64,000 bases of DNA, from assembly GCA_951230915.1 (NCBI GenBank), contig OX579634.1:48931570-48995569 (forward strand), written 5' to 3'. Positions 38,114-48,668 of the stretch are shown piece after piece; the stretch's first letter is position 1, and each line of letters starts with the position of its first letter. This DNA is from Antitrichia curtipendula (lineage: Eukaryota; Streptophyta; Bryopsida; Hypnales; Leucodontaceae). Below the pieces are notes generated by a model that was not told where the DNA came from, searched no databases, and saw nothing but the letters and a program-made list of their open reading frames with translations. The translations under genes and the position numbers were made by a program.

Positions 38114-38418
38114 CCCTAGAAGGACAGGGGGAGGGGAGGAGGGCTATGAAAATCATCATTTTTGAAACCCTGGGAATAATTGGTATTAAAAAAACCCAAA
38201 ATAACTCATTTGAAGTCAAAATACTATAGAAGATCTCCACTTTCCAAAACTATTTCCAAAGATGAATAGTTATATTTCTATCCTACACAGGAGAATGCCT
38301 TGTCATTCATCGGACACTAAACGTCCACGGCATCCTTTTTGGGTTAAATCACAATTGAAGAGTTATAAGGCTAAATATAAGTCGTATAGAGGGACCCAAA
38401 GGGCCTTCCAAGGGTTAA
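38110..38418. mobile_element. 309-bp TTAA element sharing its TTAA with its neighbour
   Basis: TTAA at 38110-38113 and 38415-38418. Left end TTAACCCTAGAAGGAC, mirrored right end TTAACCCTTGGAAGGCC. The left end is close to the canonical piggyBac terminus (TTAA then CCCTAGAAAGAT). The left TTAA is the same four bases that end the element at 37171. No ORF. Confidence 0.65.
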
Positions 38419-39099
38419 AAGACAATTTGTTTTTCAGATTTGAAGTGGAAATATGTATTTTGTTTTTGAAAAGCAGAGTCACCCCCGGACAATGGTGAAG
38501 CATGATGACAAATTGAAACCCAACAATGATGAAAACTTAGACCCAAAGGAATCTCGTTGGGCATACTCGTGACTTGCACACGCCACTACCACAATCGATG
38601 GTTGAGAGGGTGGTTGAGGGGACATGGACAGGGATCATGGCAAAAACACGCACTCTTGCGTTCTTTTGAACTTTGCTACAATCATTCTCCCCGTTCCATC
38701 AACCACCAGTGTTGTTTCTAGGACCATCTGCAATTGCCGACAGGCCGGAAAAACATGAAAAAATCGAAAAAGAAAGAAAGAAATACCGGTACATCACTCT
38801 TTTGCCCTTATCAATGCCACCCAAAATACCCTAAAAAACATCACTGTCAGCCACTGTTTTCTACAAATGTATCATGAATTCACGACCATGTAACTGAGTA
38901 ACAAACAACTTGACACACGTGAAAGGCTTCGTGCAAGAAGTACCTCCAACAACGTGCGATTTCTGTACATAAGAACAGTACGCCTAACCACAACAGGCTC
39001 TTATCTAATAAGATGTACACAATTTGAACATGAGAATCTAGTGTGACAGGTCTGAATACACCTAAAATCAAACGACACTCTGAACTGAAATCTCACACT
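38419..39099. other. Intergenic, no gene seen
   Basis: Probably holds the 3' UTR of the small leftward gene stopping at 39100. Nothing else recognised. Confidence 0.35.
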
Positions 39100-39378
39100 C
39101 TATTCATACAATTCCTCAAAAATGCATGCTATCTTGCTTTGGAATTCTTTTCCCCACCTAGCCGTCGTATCCCCAAAGAGCACCTGAATCCTTTGCAACT
39201 GCTGCACCAAGGTAGACGATGCAGCTCCTCCGAGCAGGAAGATTCGCTTCGCAAACACCACGAACGCCAACACAAGGACGGTGGTGAAGAGCCCCGCCAC
39301 CAACCCCGCGATAAACCGCCGACAGTCCTTCAGATCGTCCTCATCGAAGAACCCCTCGTCCTTCTTCTTCTTCTTCAT
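39100..39378 (-). CDS. Small single-pass membrane protein, 92 aa, unrecognised
   Basis: Open frame from ATG 39378 to stop 39100. A Lys/Asp/Glu-rich cytosolic-type start (MKKKKKDEGFFDEDDLKD) is followed by one strong hydrophobic helix (about residues 23-47, FIAGLVAGLFTTVLVLAFVVF) and a 45-residue polar tail ending in FEELYE. Base composition is much more GC-rich than the flanks, and a duplicated GC-rich 5' flank (39384-39540) supports a promoter. I do not recognise the family. It may be a complete one-exon gene or a terminal exon. The positive-to-acidic N-terminus followed by one helix suggests a tail- or signal-anchored protein; this is inference. Confidence 0.45.
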   Translation of the reverse strand: MKKKKKDEGFFDEDDLKDCRRFIAGLVAGLFTTVLVLAFVVFAKRIFLLGGAASSTLVQQLQRIQVLFGDTTARWGKEFQSKIACIFEELYE

Positions 39379-39383
39379 CGTCC

Positions 39384-39540
39384 ACACCCGTCGTGGCGTA
39401 AGGTACTCCCAGTCCCGCTTCTAGAAGAATCCCGCACCTCGAATGTCAAATAAACCTAACCATGGATCATCTCACCCGTCGTGGCGTGCTCCTAATCCCG
39501 CCTGCTTCTAGAAGAATCCCGCACCTCGAATGTAAAATCC
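39384..39540. repeat. Two direct copies of a ~70-bp GC-rich sequence
   Basis: CCCGTCGTGGCGT followed by CTTCTAGAAGAATCCCGCACC and CTCGAATGT occurs at about 39387-39450 and again at about 39469-39534, with a few indels. It lies immediately upstream of the small membrane-protein ORF. Each copy contains TTCTAGAA, a palindrome that also fits a heat-shock-element half pattern. Confidence 0.6.
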
Positions 39541-40445
39541 AATTTAAAATAAAACGTAACCGCGCTTCATCGCACCTGTCGATTTCCCACGCATCACCAT
39601 CTGAATAAAAAATATATGTGTGTAAAGGACGAAGAACATACATGACCTAAAGTCACCTAAGAAAGTAGACGACAAGTCAGGTTTACCAAAAAAGGGCCGT
39701 CATCTCACCATAGCTCCGAAGAGAAGTTGCCGTGGATGAATCAATCGCCGCACCAAGTACAATTCGACTTTTTCCAAGCAATAATTCACCACGCTCTTGA
39801 GAGATGGACTTTGGTGCTCTTATTGCAATCCAGATTCCAAAAAGAGAAGAGGAAAAGCAGCAACTGGAGCTGAAATTTCGCTGCAAGTGCGTTGAATTTG
39901 AGGCACAAATGAGCTCACACAATTCTAAGGGACTCGCTGGAGCGGAAATCTTGAAGACGATGACAACAACTGAACTATCAAAGCGTAACCACAACTTGGG
40001 TGGCGCCAAGAGCGTTGAAGGAACTTATTGAACTAGTCTTCGGAGCCCTGTCACCGTCAAGAAAATAGACTAGATGGCGCAATGTATGAGATTTAAGAAA
40101 TAGATTAAGAAAATTGGAGGGGAAAAATAATCTGAAGAATAGTTTGTCATATTTTGCAGAAATGCAGTTTTTAATAATAATAATTTATTGATGGCTTCAA
40201 ACAAAAGTTCTAATTTATAACCTATAGATCACATATGTGACGTTGATTTTATTACTGTTCTAAACAATATTTATCAGTAAATTGTTTAATAAAAGATTCA
40301 GAAGTCCTTCAAGGTTTTATTTAAAGAATGAATTTTTTTTAATTATTAAGAAAAAATTTATGTTCAAACCTTTAATTTAAAGTTACTTTTGTTTGAAAAT
40401 GTGTACAAATTTGAGAGAGCTTTTTTTACTTCTCAAATTTTTAAA
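39541..40445. other. Intergenic; two overlapping open frames near 39.7-40.0 kb
   Basis: A + frame (39804-40031) and a - frame (39683-40009) are both open and GC-richer than the surroundings. Neither shows a family motif or splice support, so I do not call a gene; a short exon is possible. Confidence 0.25.
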
Positions 40446-41190
40446 TTAACCCCTAAAGGACCGAGATCTTTTCTCCATCAAAACACACTCAAAAAAGCCA
40501 CTTCTATTGCAAAAAACTTAAAACTTAAAAAATTGTTTTTTTTGCATATCTAACCGTAGGACCTTATGTTGGACTAGAAGAAGAATGTGTGCAAGAAATT
40601 TCAGAAACTTTGACCTCATAGATTGCAAGATATTTGCATCCAAAGTGAAGAAAACAAGTTTTTTTGCACCTTGCTTGAATAGATTTTTTGGCTTTGAAGG
40701 AAAAACTAAATTGTTAATAGTTCTCAGATGAAATTGAAATACAATGATCCCAACTGTGAGATTGTTCTAGCAAGCCAATACAACCCTATCTAAGAATTGT
40801 TTTTGGAAAGTTATAAAAATTGCATTTTAAAATGAATCCTATAAGTTATTTTTTCAAAAAGATGCTGAGATTGCCTAAAAAATTAAGATTGTCCATAACT
40901 TTCTCATCACTGGTCCAAATAGAATGAATCAAAGCTTCAAATGTAGAAAAAAAATATATAATTTTAGGAAGAGATTTTTTTTTTAATTATTTTGACTTTT
41001 TATGATTTTTTTCTGTTGCCTACTAACCTCCATTTTTGGCTTATTTTGCCATAACTTTTTCTCCAAGAACCAATTGAAATAAAAATTGTATGTCCACAAA
41101 GCTCTTGCAAAATCCCACATCTTCAAAAAATTCAAAAAAATTCACTAAAAATTGAGGTCATAGAAACCTATCCAGATCCAAATTGTTCCA
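40446..41190. mobile_element. TTAA piggyBac-like MITE, family B copy 2, right end lost
   Basis: Starts TTAACCCCTAAAGGACC at 40446 and follows family B copy 1 closely, with internal deletions, up to CAAATTGTTCC near 41190. There the similarity stops before the expected right terminus. Confidence 0.65.
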
Positions 41191-43288
41191 ATATATTGGC
41201 AAAGAGTATTGACCCCAATCACTAGTCAAAGTAATAACTTAAGGTATTTTTTACCATCACAGAAATTATAAGGTATCCTAATAATGAAATTTACTGTTAA
41301 CCACACTAACTATTTTAAAAATACTACAAGTTTTTTCTTTTGAAGATTTTTACCAATAGCATACATATTTTAATACTAGTCAAAGAAGGGGATCTCTATC
41401 AATGTTCATCAAGAGTAAAAACTTATAGCATTTTTTCAAATCAATTAGTGTGGTAACAATAATTTTCATTAGAATGGTTTTCAATTGAAGTTTTCCTTAG
41501 AAGTAATCATAGCAGACATCAATTTTTTCATGTTAATATTGAACATCCACAATATATAGTGTGTTGTTTGTCTAATCTAGAAAAGATATTCTAAATTCAT
41601 GGGCTAGAACTACTTGAAAAAAACATTTTATTTGGCTTTTGTAAGTGAATTGCATTGGTCACATGTCAAATGTGAGGCACTGAAATGACTACTTTTAGAC
41701 AATTTTAATCTTTCCGCTCAACAAAATATATTTTTTAATCCAAAATAAGATTTTAAAATTGCACAATTTCAAATTTAGATGTTAAATTTTTTCTACTTTA
41801 CATAAACATTTGGATTCTCATGGTGCTAGTGTTTGATGAATCATTAAAATCTAGCCCATGTACTAAGATAACTGCATCTAAATGCGACCATATTGCAAAA
41901 TTAACCCTTTCACATTCTAGCCGAAATTGAATATTTTGAATATGAGAGTCTAAATTTGACTTTGGATACACCATAATTTAGAGATTTGAAAAAATTCTTT
42001 GTTTATTAATATGGTATCCCGAAGTACATGTTAATGGAATCTAAAACCCTCTTTCAATAGTCAATAAGACTAGCAAAAATGAAGAAGAAGATAGAATTGT
42101 GCTTGAATGCTTGCTCCTCTTTTTTGAACTTGGCCATATCAACAAGCTCCAAGCTGCACTCTTTTTGCTTGAATTCCTACGACGGATTGATTGTTGGTCT
42201 GTAAGGTGTAAATAACCTCCATAGTCTACATAAATATTGTTTATTATCTTGTAAGGTACGTACACCAATAATCAACATTGCCCCAAATGCAATACAAACA
42301 GCTGGACCAAAAAGTATCATAAAGACCTAGACATTGATTTTACACAAGATGTACACAATTGAAACATGAGTTCAGAGCCTTGGAGGGCCTAATGTTGGTT
42401 TTGGGTACACTTTAAAAGACATTATTTTGAATATTTTGAAAATTCATAACTTATTCATGCATTGTCCAAATAATGCATCCAAAAGAGTGTTCAAATCCTC
42501 TTACAGTTGCCAATAAAGATCCAACTTATGATTAATATTAGTTAATAACTATATGTGCTCAGTTGTAATTAGTGAATATTATAGGTGCGCATACCTTAAG
42601 TGGTGTAATTTTGAATAGTAACAGGTCGTTCATGCCCTGAGTAAATTTGGTTTCACACTTGCCATGTGGTTTGTCCTTCGTACGTTGAGAGTTCGCCATG
42701 AATGCAAACAACCAAAGAATAGATCACGCTGTCCTGATGGACCTGATGTGGGTTCATGTTGAAGAAATAGTTTCTGCAGACAGAGCTCGAGCTTGGTGGT
42801 CCTCTTCTCACTCAACAAGCAAGCATGGAGCAAACTCTCCAGATTTGAAATGATGTGCCTTATCAAGCTTGGAAAGACAAAGACAATGAACTTGAGATGA
42901 CCTTTCGGTGGAAACCAACAATCTACTTCTGCTGTTTCATTGAACGTTTGAACCTGATTCAACATTAGTAGAAAACAATATTTGAACCAGCATATCAATT
43001 GTTCAAATCGACGTTTTCGAACTCACATTTTTCTTTTTCTTTCTTTTTTTGTTGCTGATTCGAACATTTTTAGTCAGTTCAGACGAGTTGATTCGGACTG
43101 ATTTCTTCTACAGTTGGCTTGGGTTGGGTTGCAATTTCTTCTGCAAGAATTGTTCTAGAGAGAATTGAGCTATTGCAGTGCGCGATTTTTCTCGAATTAG
43201 CAGCTGCCGCGGTACTTATATTGTAAAGCGCAAACACAGGAAGATCGAATTGAAGAGACTTCGAAGCCGAGTACGGTGATCGAGCAAC
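41191..43288. other. Intergenic; 5' flank of the p24 gene on its right
   Basis: AT-rich to about 42600. Bases 42630-42998 contain a leftward open frame without recognisable motifs. The 43080-43288 stretch is presumably promoter and 5' UTR of the p24 gene. Confidence 0.35.
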
Positions 43289-45701
43289 ATGCAAAGGGAG
43301 CCGCCCAGGAGGCCAGTTTTATGGATGCTTTTATTCGTGGGATTGATGTGGTTGTGCACTGTTGTCGAGGCTATCAGGTTTGAGTTGGACAGAAGAGAGT
43401 GTTGGGTGCATGAGGTGCCTTCTGATGGGGACTTTATGCATGTGTCCTTCGTGGTGATCAAGCTGCACAATCCTTGGGGTTTGCATAATCGCAGAGCAAC
43501 CAACGTTGGAGTTGACGTAACTGTAAGTGCGCTAAGCTACTTCCTCTTCGATTGCGGCCATGGAAGCCTTCTTGAAGTGCAAATATTACTCTTGTTGTTG
43601 CTGCTAGCTAGGCAATTGCTCTAATTACGGTTTGAGTTTTGCTGTCCTACCGCTTCTGCTCAGAACTTGAAGACTCCCCGGTAATTGATCGATAAGATAC
43701 AGTGAAGGCTTTTACAGTCTGTGGAGAATTGTACATCTAATGGTAATCGTTGATGTGCCAAAGATGAGTATGTTTAGAGATCACGATATTGTTTGGCTTT
43801 TGTACAACTTGTGGTTATAAGAAGAGGGCTTCTTGGCTGCCATCGTTTTGCTCCCCAACAATGAATTTCACTGGAAGTATAGCTTCAGTAGTGGCTTCCA
43901 TAGTAGTCACTTCCTTTGTTAAGAGGGAGGTTCTCATTGTTAGACAGAACTTGCTATGCACGTGTCACACATTTTTTGTGAAGGACTCTTCCAATGTTGC
44001 AAGTGGTTACCCAATTCAAGGTGCTTGGTAACACTTGTCATGATTGAAAGCTCAGCTTCACGATTGGAGATTGGAGACTCGTCTTCAAATTGCCAATGGT
44101 AGAAAATCATCTGCTTCCAACTTTGAAACCGACTAAAATGCTCGTGATTTAGAGATGTAAGTTTCAAATACTAGTGCTAGTTGTGACAGGCCTGTGATTC
44201 GCCTTCCATCTCTGTTTCCAACTACAAGCATTATTGTGTGGCAGATTGCAGACCCAGGCGGCCAACAAGTGCACAGCATAAAGCAACAAACACAAGGAAA
44301 GTACAACGTGACAGCCATTCAAAAGGGACCATACAAATTTTGTTTCCAGAACCGAGTTTCAATGCTGCAGACCATCGATTTTAACGTGCACGTTGGCCAC
44401 TTACCTCTTGACGACCACATCAAAGATGGTGAGTCATCTGCATCACTATGATACACGATTTGAGTGAGTTTCAAGCAAAGGTGCTGACGTGGGGAATCCA
44501 ATACTGCTGCTGTAAGTTGGCACATACTGGTAGTACACAATAATTCTACAGATAATTGTCCACATAGGTTCAGAATCTTCATATTGTGAAGATTACTTCA
44601 GTCTTTGAAGATAATCCCACCTGCAGTGTAGTTGAACACCATTGATTCCTTCCCCACAATAGTTGCACGAAAAAGTGTAGTGTGTTGATAATATTTGCAA
44701 AATATAATTTGCTAATACTAGTGTATACTTGTCCAAGACTGTGTACCATAATGTTGCAGTGTTATCTTCAGCAAATACATACTCCGTAATAAATTGGTAT
44801 ATCGACCCTTGAATTGCAGAGGTATTTTGAGTTACTACGATACTCACATATGAAATGGCTTTACCTAAAACTCAAGTGTAAGGATTTGGGGTATGAAATT
44901 GGGATGGCAGAGCACCTGTATGTTCTGATGGCGCAGATTGCAAGGGTCGAAGACGCACTCCTGGACGTGCAATTTGAGCAGCACTGGCTTCACTCCCAGA
45001 CTACTCGACAAGCCCAAGGTATGTGAGATTCCCGCGCGCGCTCTGGTTACGGTTTAGGTGTGTTCCAGTCCGCTTCAGTACCCATTGATTCTCAAGTTTC
45101 CACCACCCGTAGTATGCAAGGCCGAGGGAGCCAGTTCCAAACAGTGATTACCGATTGTGATTTTCACGCATCGTTCATCAGGCGAGAATAACCACTTCAG
45201 TATTGCTCACCTTGCTCCAAGGCTGCTACAAAACCAGAAGGATGGCATTGAAGAATTTGAGTTGAAGAGCTTATGATTAACAATTACAGTTAACAAAAAT
45301 ACATCACCAAGCAAAGTTTTCTAATTATTGCACTGAGAAGGAATTTCTAATCCACAATTGAATTGAAGAGAAAGATGATTTTCTAGCTCTCTCCGTGTAG
45401 ACCTCAGATGATCTGCTGAACCGCTGAAGATAGCCTGATAAGTAGTGTGTGAAATCCCACTAATGCTGAAGATAGCTTGATAAGCAATATTGAGAAAATC
45501 ATCCAAATGAATCAACCTTCGCCAGTAGAAAGCTGACTTCGTTTTGACTGATTCCGTGCAGTTGCAATCGGTACGAGCAGGCGCGTTCTATACAAAGCCG
45601 CTGTGGAGTCTTTGTCGTTGGTCGCTTGCAGTGTCCTCCAAATTGTGCTTTTGCAGCGTCTTTTTGAGAAAAAACTCGGAGTATGCCCTCCGCGGGTGTG
45701 A
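43289..45701 (+). CDS. p24/TMED family cargo receptor, beta-like, 221 aa
   Basis: Exons: 43289-43522, 44245-44428, 44911-45018, 45562-45701 (TGA); phases close over 222 codons. p24 proteins are type I membrane proteins of COPI/COPII vesicles cycling between ER and Golgi. Seen here: signal peptide about 1-28 (LWMLLFVGLMWLCTVVEA); GOLD domain about 29-125 with the conserved Cys pair Cys38 (ECW) and Cys111 (KFCF); coiled-coil region in exon 3 (MAQIARVEDALLDVQFEQ); then SRRVLYKAAVESLSL and one transmembrane helix about 192-207; short tail with the aromatic LFEKK COPI-type motif, ending CPPRV. The tail ends in RV without a dilysine, which fits the beta rather than the delta subclass. Start ATG 43289 opens directly before the signal peptide. 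It converges with the CLPR4 gene about 600 bp downstream. Confidence 0.92.
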
Positions 45702-46303
45702 CATCCTCTTCAGCTCCATGATAAGAGCAGCCAAGGTTCCAAGCTGCTACAGTGAGTGGACCCTGTTGATGTCACCTTTTTATTGTGCCCATTTTGGCCA
45801 TACCTCTAGCCATGCATTTGATGTAAGACTTCCACTCTTGAATAAATGAGATTCGGAGCCACAATGATGTGTGGCACAAATCTCAAGTCATGGCAGAAGA
45901 GTAACTTAATGCCACAACACGAGAGAACAATGTGCATCTAAGTGATTACATACCCTGCAGGCATACTCCAGAGACAGTTGTTTGCGTAGACATTCGACTG
46001 CAACAAGTCGTTCAAACATATATTTCTCACCAGAGACACAGTTCCACGCCAAAGTTTTACATTATTCTGCAACCCTTGTTTTACTGCAATTTAGAAATGG
46101 GGTCAGATTGACAGGATCGCGAGAATTGTTCCTAGACATTTTGATGATAGGGATTCAAACTGGAGAGATCCCCTGCTGCAGTACCTTGCCTATTACGTGA
46201 TGCTACCCAGCTATTCTACAGTATGACTAGTCAATACACACTCAGTGTGCTGGTGCACGCCGCAAAGAATGTTACCTACTGAACAAACCAGTTGAATATC
46301 ACT

Positions 46304-48668
46304 TTAGCCCAGCCCAACTCCAACGGAATCTTGCCTTCGAGCATCCGGTTTGATGCGCTTAGGTCTAACAACCTTGTCAATAATACCATAATCCAAAGCT
46401 TCTTTAGCACTGAAGCGCTTGATACGACTCAAATCCTTCATTACCTGCAAAAAAATGCAAATTTTAATAAATTCCAAATTTAACTTTACACAATCAAGAA
46501 ATCGAAGGTTTCGTACACTTCCAACATTTGCTGAATTTATAAGCCATACCTTATCAAGAGGCTGGCCAGTTTTCTTAGAAACTTGCTCGTAAACATAATT
46601 CCTCACGCGGCTCAGCTCCCTTGCTTCATTAATGATGTCGTCAGCCTAGCATTTCACAAGCCAATAATCATAGAGATGAGTTCATGAACTTAAGTAAGAA
46701 CTATGTGACATATGAATTTTATTAAAATTTATGTCTTTGCAAATTATAAAACACTAAAGCCACATTGAACTGAAAATAGAACGTGCTAAGCAAAAAGTGC
46801 AGGTTACAAACCTGACCGCGGGCTGAACCAGCAGGGGACATAAGAGCTACCCTAGTCAGTGGCATAGCTGTTCGCATTCCCTGAAAATCCCCACCACATA
46901 ATCAGAGAGCAAGTAATACACTATGAGTGATAGACATCCCAATTCTATCCAGAAGGCTACCTTCAGTTTAAACCCTACATTCCCATGCTAAAAATCTGAA
47001 TCCGATAAGAAGCTTTCCAAACATTGATTTCTATGATTCAGAAATGTAGGGTATCACTTCTTCTTTCCATTGTTACATATTGTAATCTTCCTTGGCAACT
47101 TTGTAAATGGTTTGTGTCAACTCACATAAATATGGAAGTTGCCACTTTGGACCATTTGGGCACCTAGGGAGTAACCCTTAAACGTCCAGCAGTTTTCCTC
47201 AATCATTGAGGATCATTTTCTTCTTTTTTATTTTAATACGCTACTAAGATCTTCATAGGAAAATCCAGAAAAGACATAGGAGCGTAATACCTTAGCGCCA
47301 GCAGCAAGCAGAAGTCCTGCATTGTTGTAGGCGTAACCCAAAGCCAAAGTACCCACTGGACTTTTTATACTTTCCATTGTGTCAAAGATCGCCATGCAGG
47401 GTGTGATCTGGAATGACGCAAATCCGTCAGACAGACAAGCAAAGTTGTGCTCTTGCATGCCCAAAAATTCAGCGTAATATTGAAGCTTTTACGAGCATCA
47501 AGCTAAAACTCATGCTCAAACCAGAAGCAATGCAAATCGTTAGGACATACATCACCACCCGGACAGTTGATGTAGAGGTACAGGGGCTTGGTGCTGTCAA
47601 CACTGTCCAGGTAGAGCATAGTCGCAACCACCTGGTTACCGAACTCCTCATCAATGTACTGTCCAAGGAATATAATTCGCTCACGATACTGCCACACAAA
47701 CACTCAGTATTAGTACCAATTGCAAACCCCGATCCTTTCCAAATAATGGCAGACTACTAATAACCTCTAAAAACCTCTAAAGGAACGTTTTAAAAGGACA
47801 AATTCAATTGATCATACTATGAAAATATAAAATTCAGGTGAGAAAAATTGTTATATCACTAGAATCACTGAAGAAAATCGCAAGCATAAGTCAAAAAATT
47901 AAAAAAATTGAACCAAAAGAAGTTCCTTTTACAACCTACTCGAAACTGCTTGAAAACAACAACATGAGATCCAATTTGGTCCTCCTCAAGGGGGAAAAGG
48001 ATGCTCACCAAGACATTCCAGATATCGACCCACTGCCACCCGCCTTCTCCTGGGGTTCGGTACGGTACTTTCGGCGTGCCAATGGGCGCCATCATCGTCA
48101 CCTTCCCTCGACATGACGAATTGCCCTCTCTGCACTCATAAGAAGAGCAACGAACTCACAGTCAATTCTTCTTCCATAATGCATTTCTCAATTCGCAGCT
48201 CCAATATCGGATAATCCAAACCCTAATTCCACGGAGTATCAAAATCCCAGGCTCAAACAGGCTCCAAAATGTCAAAAAATGCTAAAAAAGGTGAGATGCT
48301 CCAAAATTAATCGAAATCCCAATTCACAGCTCCAATACCACGTCCAAAGCGGATAAGCCAAACCCTACCTCCACAGAATCCCAAATCCCAGGCTCAAACA
48401 GGCTCCAAAACTTCTACACAATGCGAAAAATGCGAAAATGCTCCAAAAATTGAGCGAAATCTTCAAATTACGTGAGCAATTGGCACCTTCTAGCCGTGAC
48501 AGCAAGGTGCACATTGGAGAAGAAGGAAGCGGTGAGGTCGGGGGCACCCGCGGAGCGCGACAGAGAGCGTGGGCGAGAGAAGGCGAGAGAAGAGGAAGAG
48601 GAGGTGGAAGAAGCAGTGGAGCAGCGGGGCAGGAGGCAGGAAGAGGAAAGTACAGCGGAGGTCGTCAT
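46304..48668 (-). CDS. CLPR4: Plastid Clp protease subunit ClpR4-like (non-catalytic), 292 aa
   Basis: Exons: 48668-48472, 48129-48009, 47688-47551, 47407-47291, 46880-46812, 46645-46550, 46444-46304 (TAA); all phases close (293 codons). It is part of the ring-shaped ClpPR core of the chloroplast stroma. Residues 1 to about 65 are Ser/Thr/Arg-rich, a typical transit peptide. Then come [42 protein letters not shown], and the handle region to the C-terminus [14 protein letters not shown]. The position of the ClpP nucleophile Ser is Asn180 (GYAYNNAG) and that of the catalytic His is Met205 (ALMSP), so it is a ClpR and not a ClpP. The VRPKRIK tail and MAPIGTP start favour ClpR4; ClpR1-3 are less likely. 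An in-frame ATG at 48785 would lengthen the N-terminus by 39 residues; I chose 48668 because it opens a normal transit peptide. Confidence 0.92.

Noticed and set aside
39683..40031. Overlapping plus and minus frames at 39.7-40.0 kb
   Set aside because: Neither frame has a family motif; composition alone cannot decide strand or coding status.
42630..42998. 122-codon minus-strand frame upstream of p24
   Set aside because: Some protein-like composition but no recognised motif and no partner exon that closes phase.
25190..44790. Repeated TACGGAGTAC-like words (25193, 37628, 44781 and others)
   Set aside because: Short and possibly fragments of Stowaway-type ends; too few bases to define an element.
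47170..47200. Sequence resembling a TTAA-element end (GTAACCCTTAAACGTCC)
   Set aside because: Lacks the TTAA itself and no partner end was found within the CLPR4 intron.
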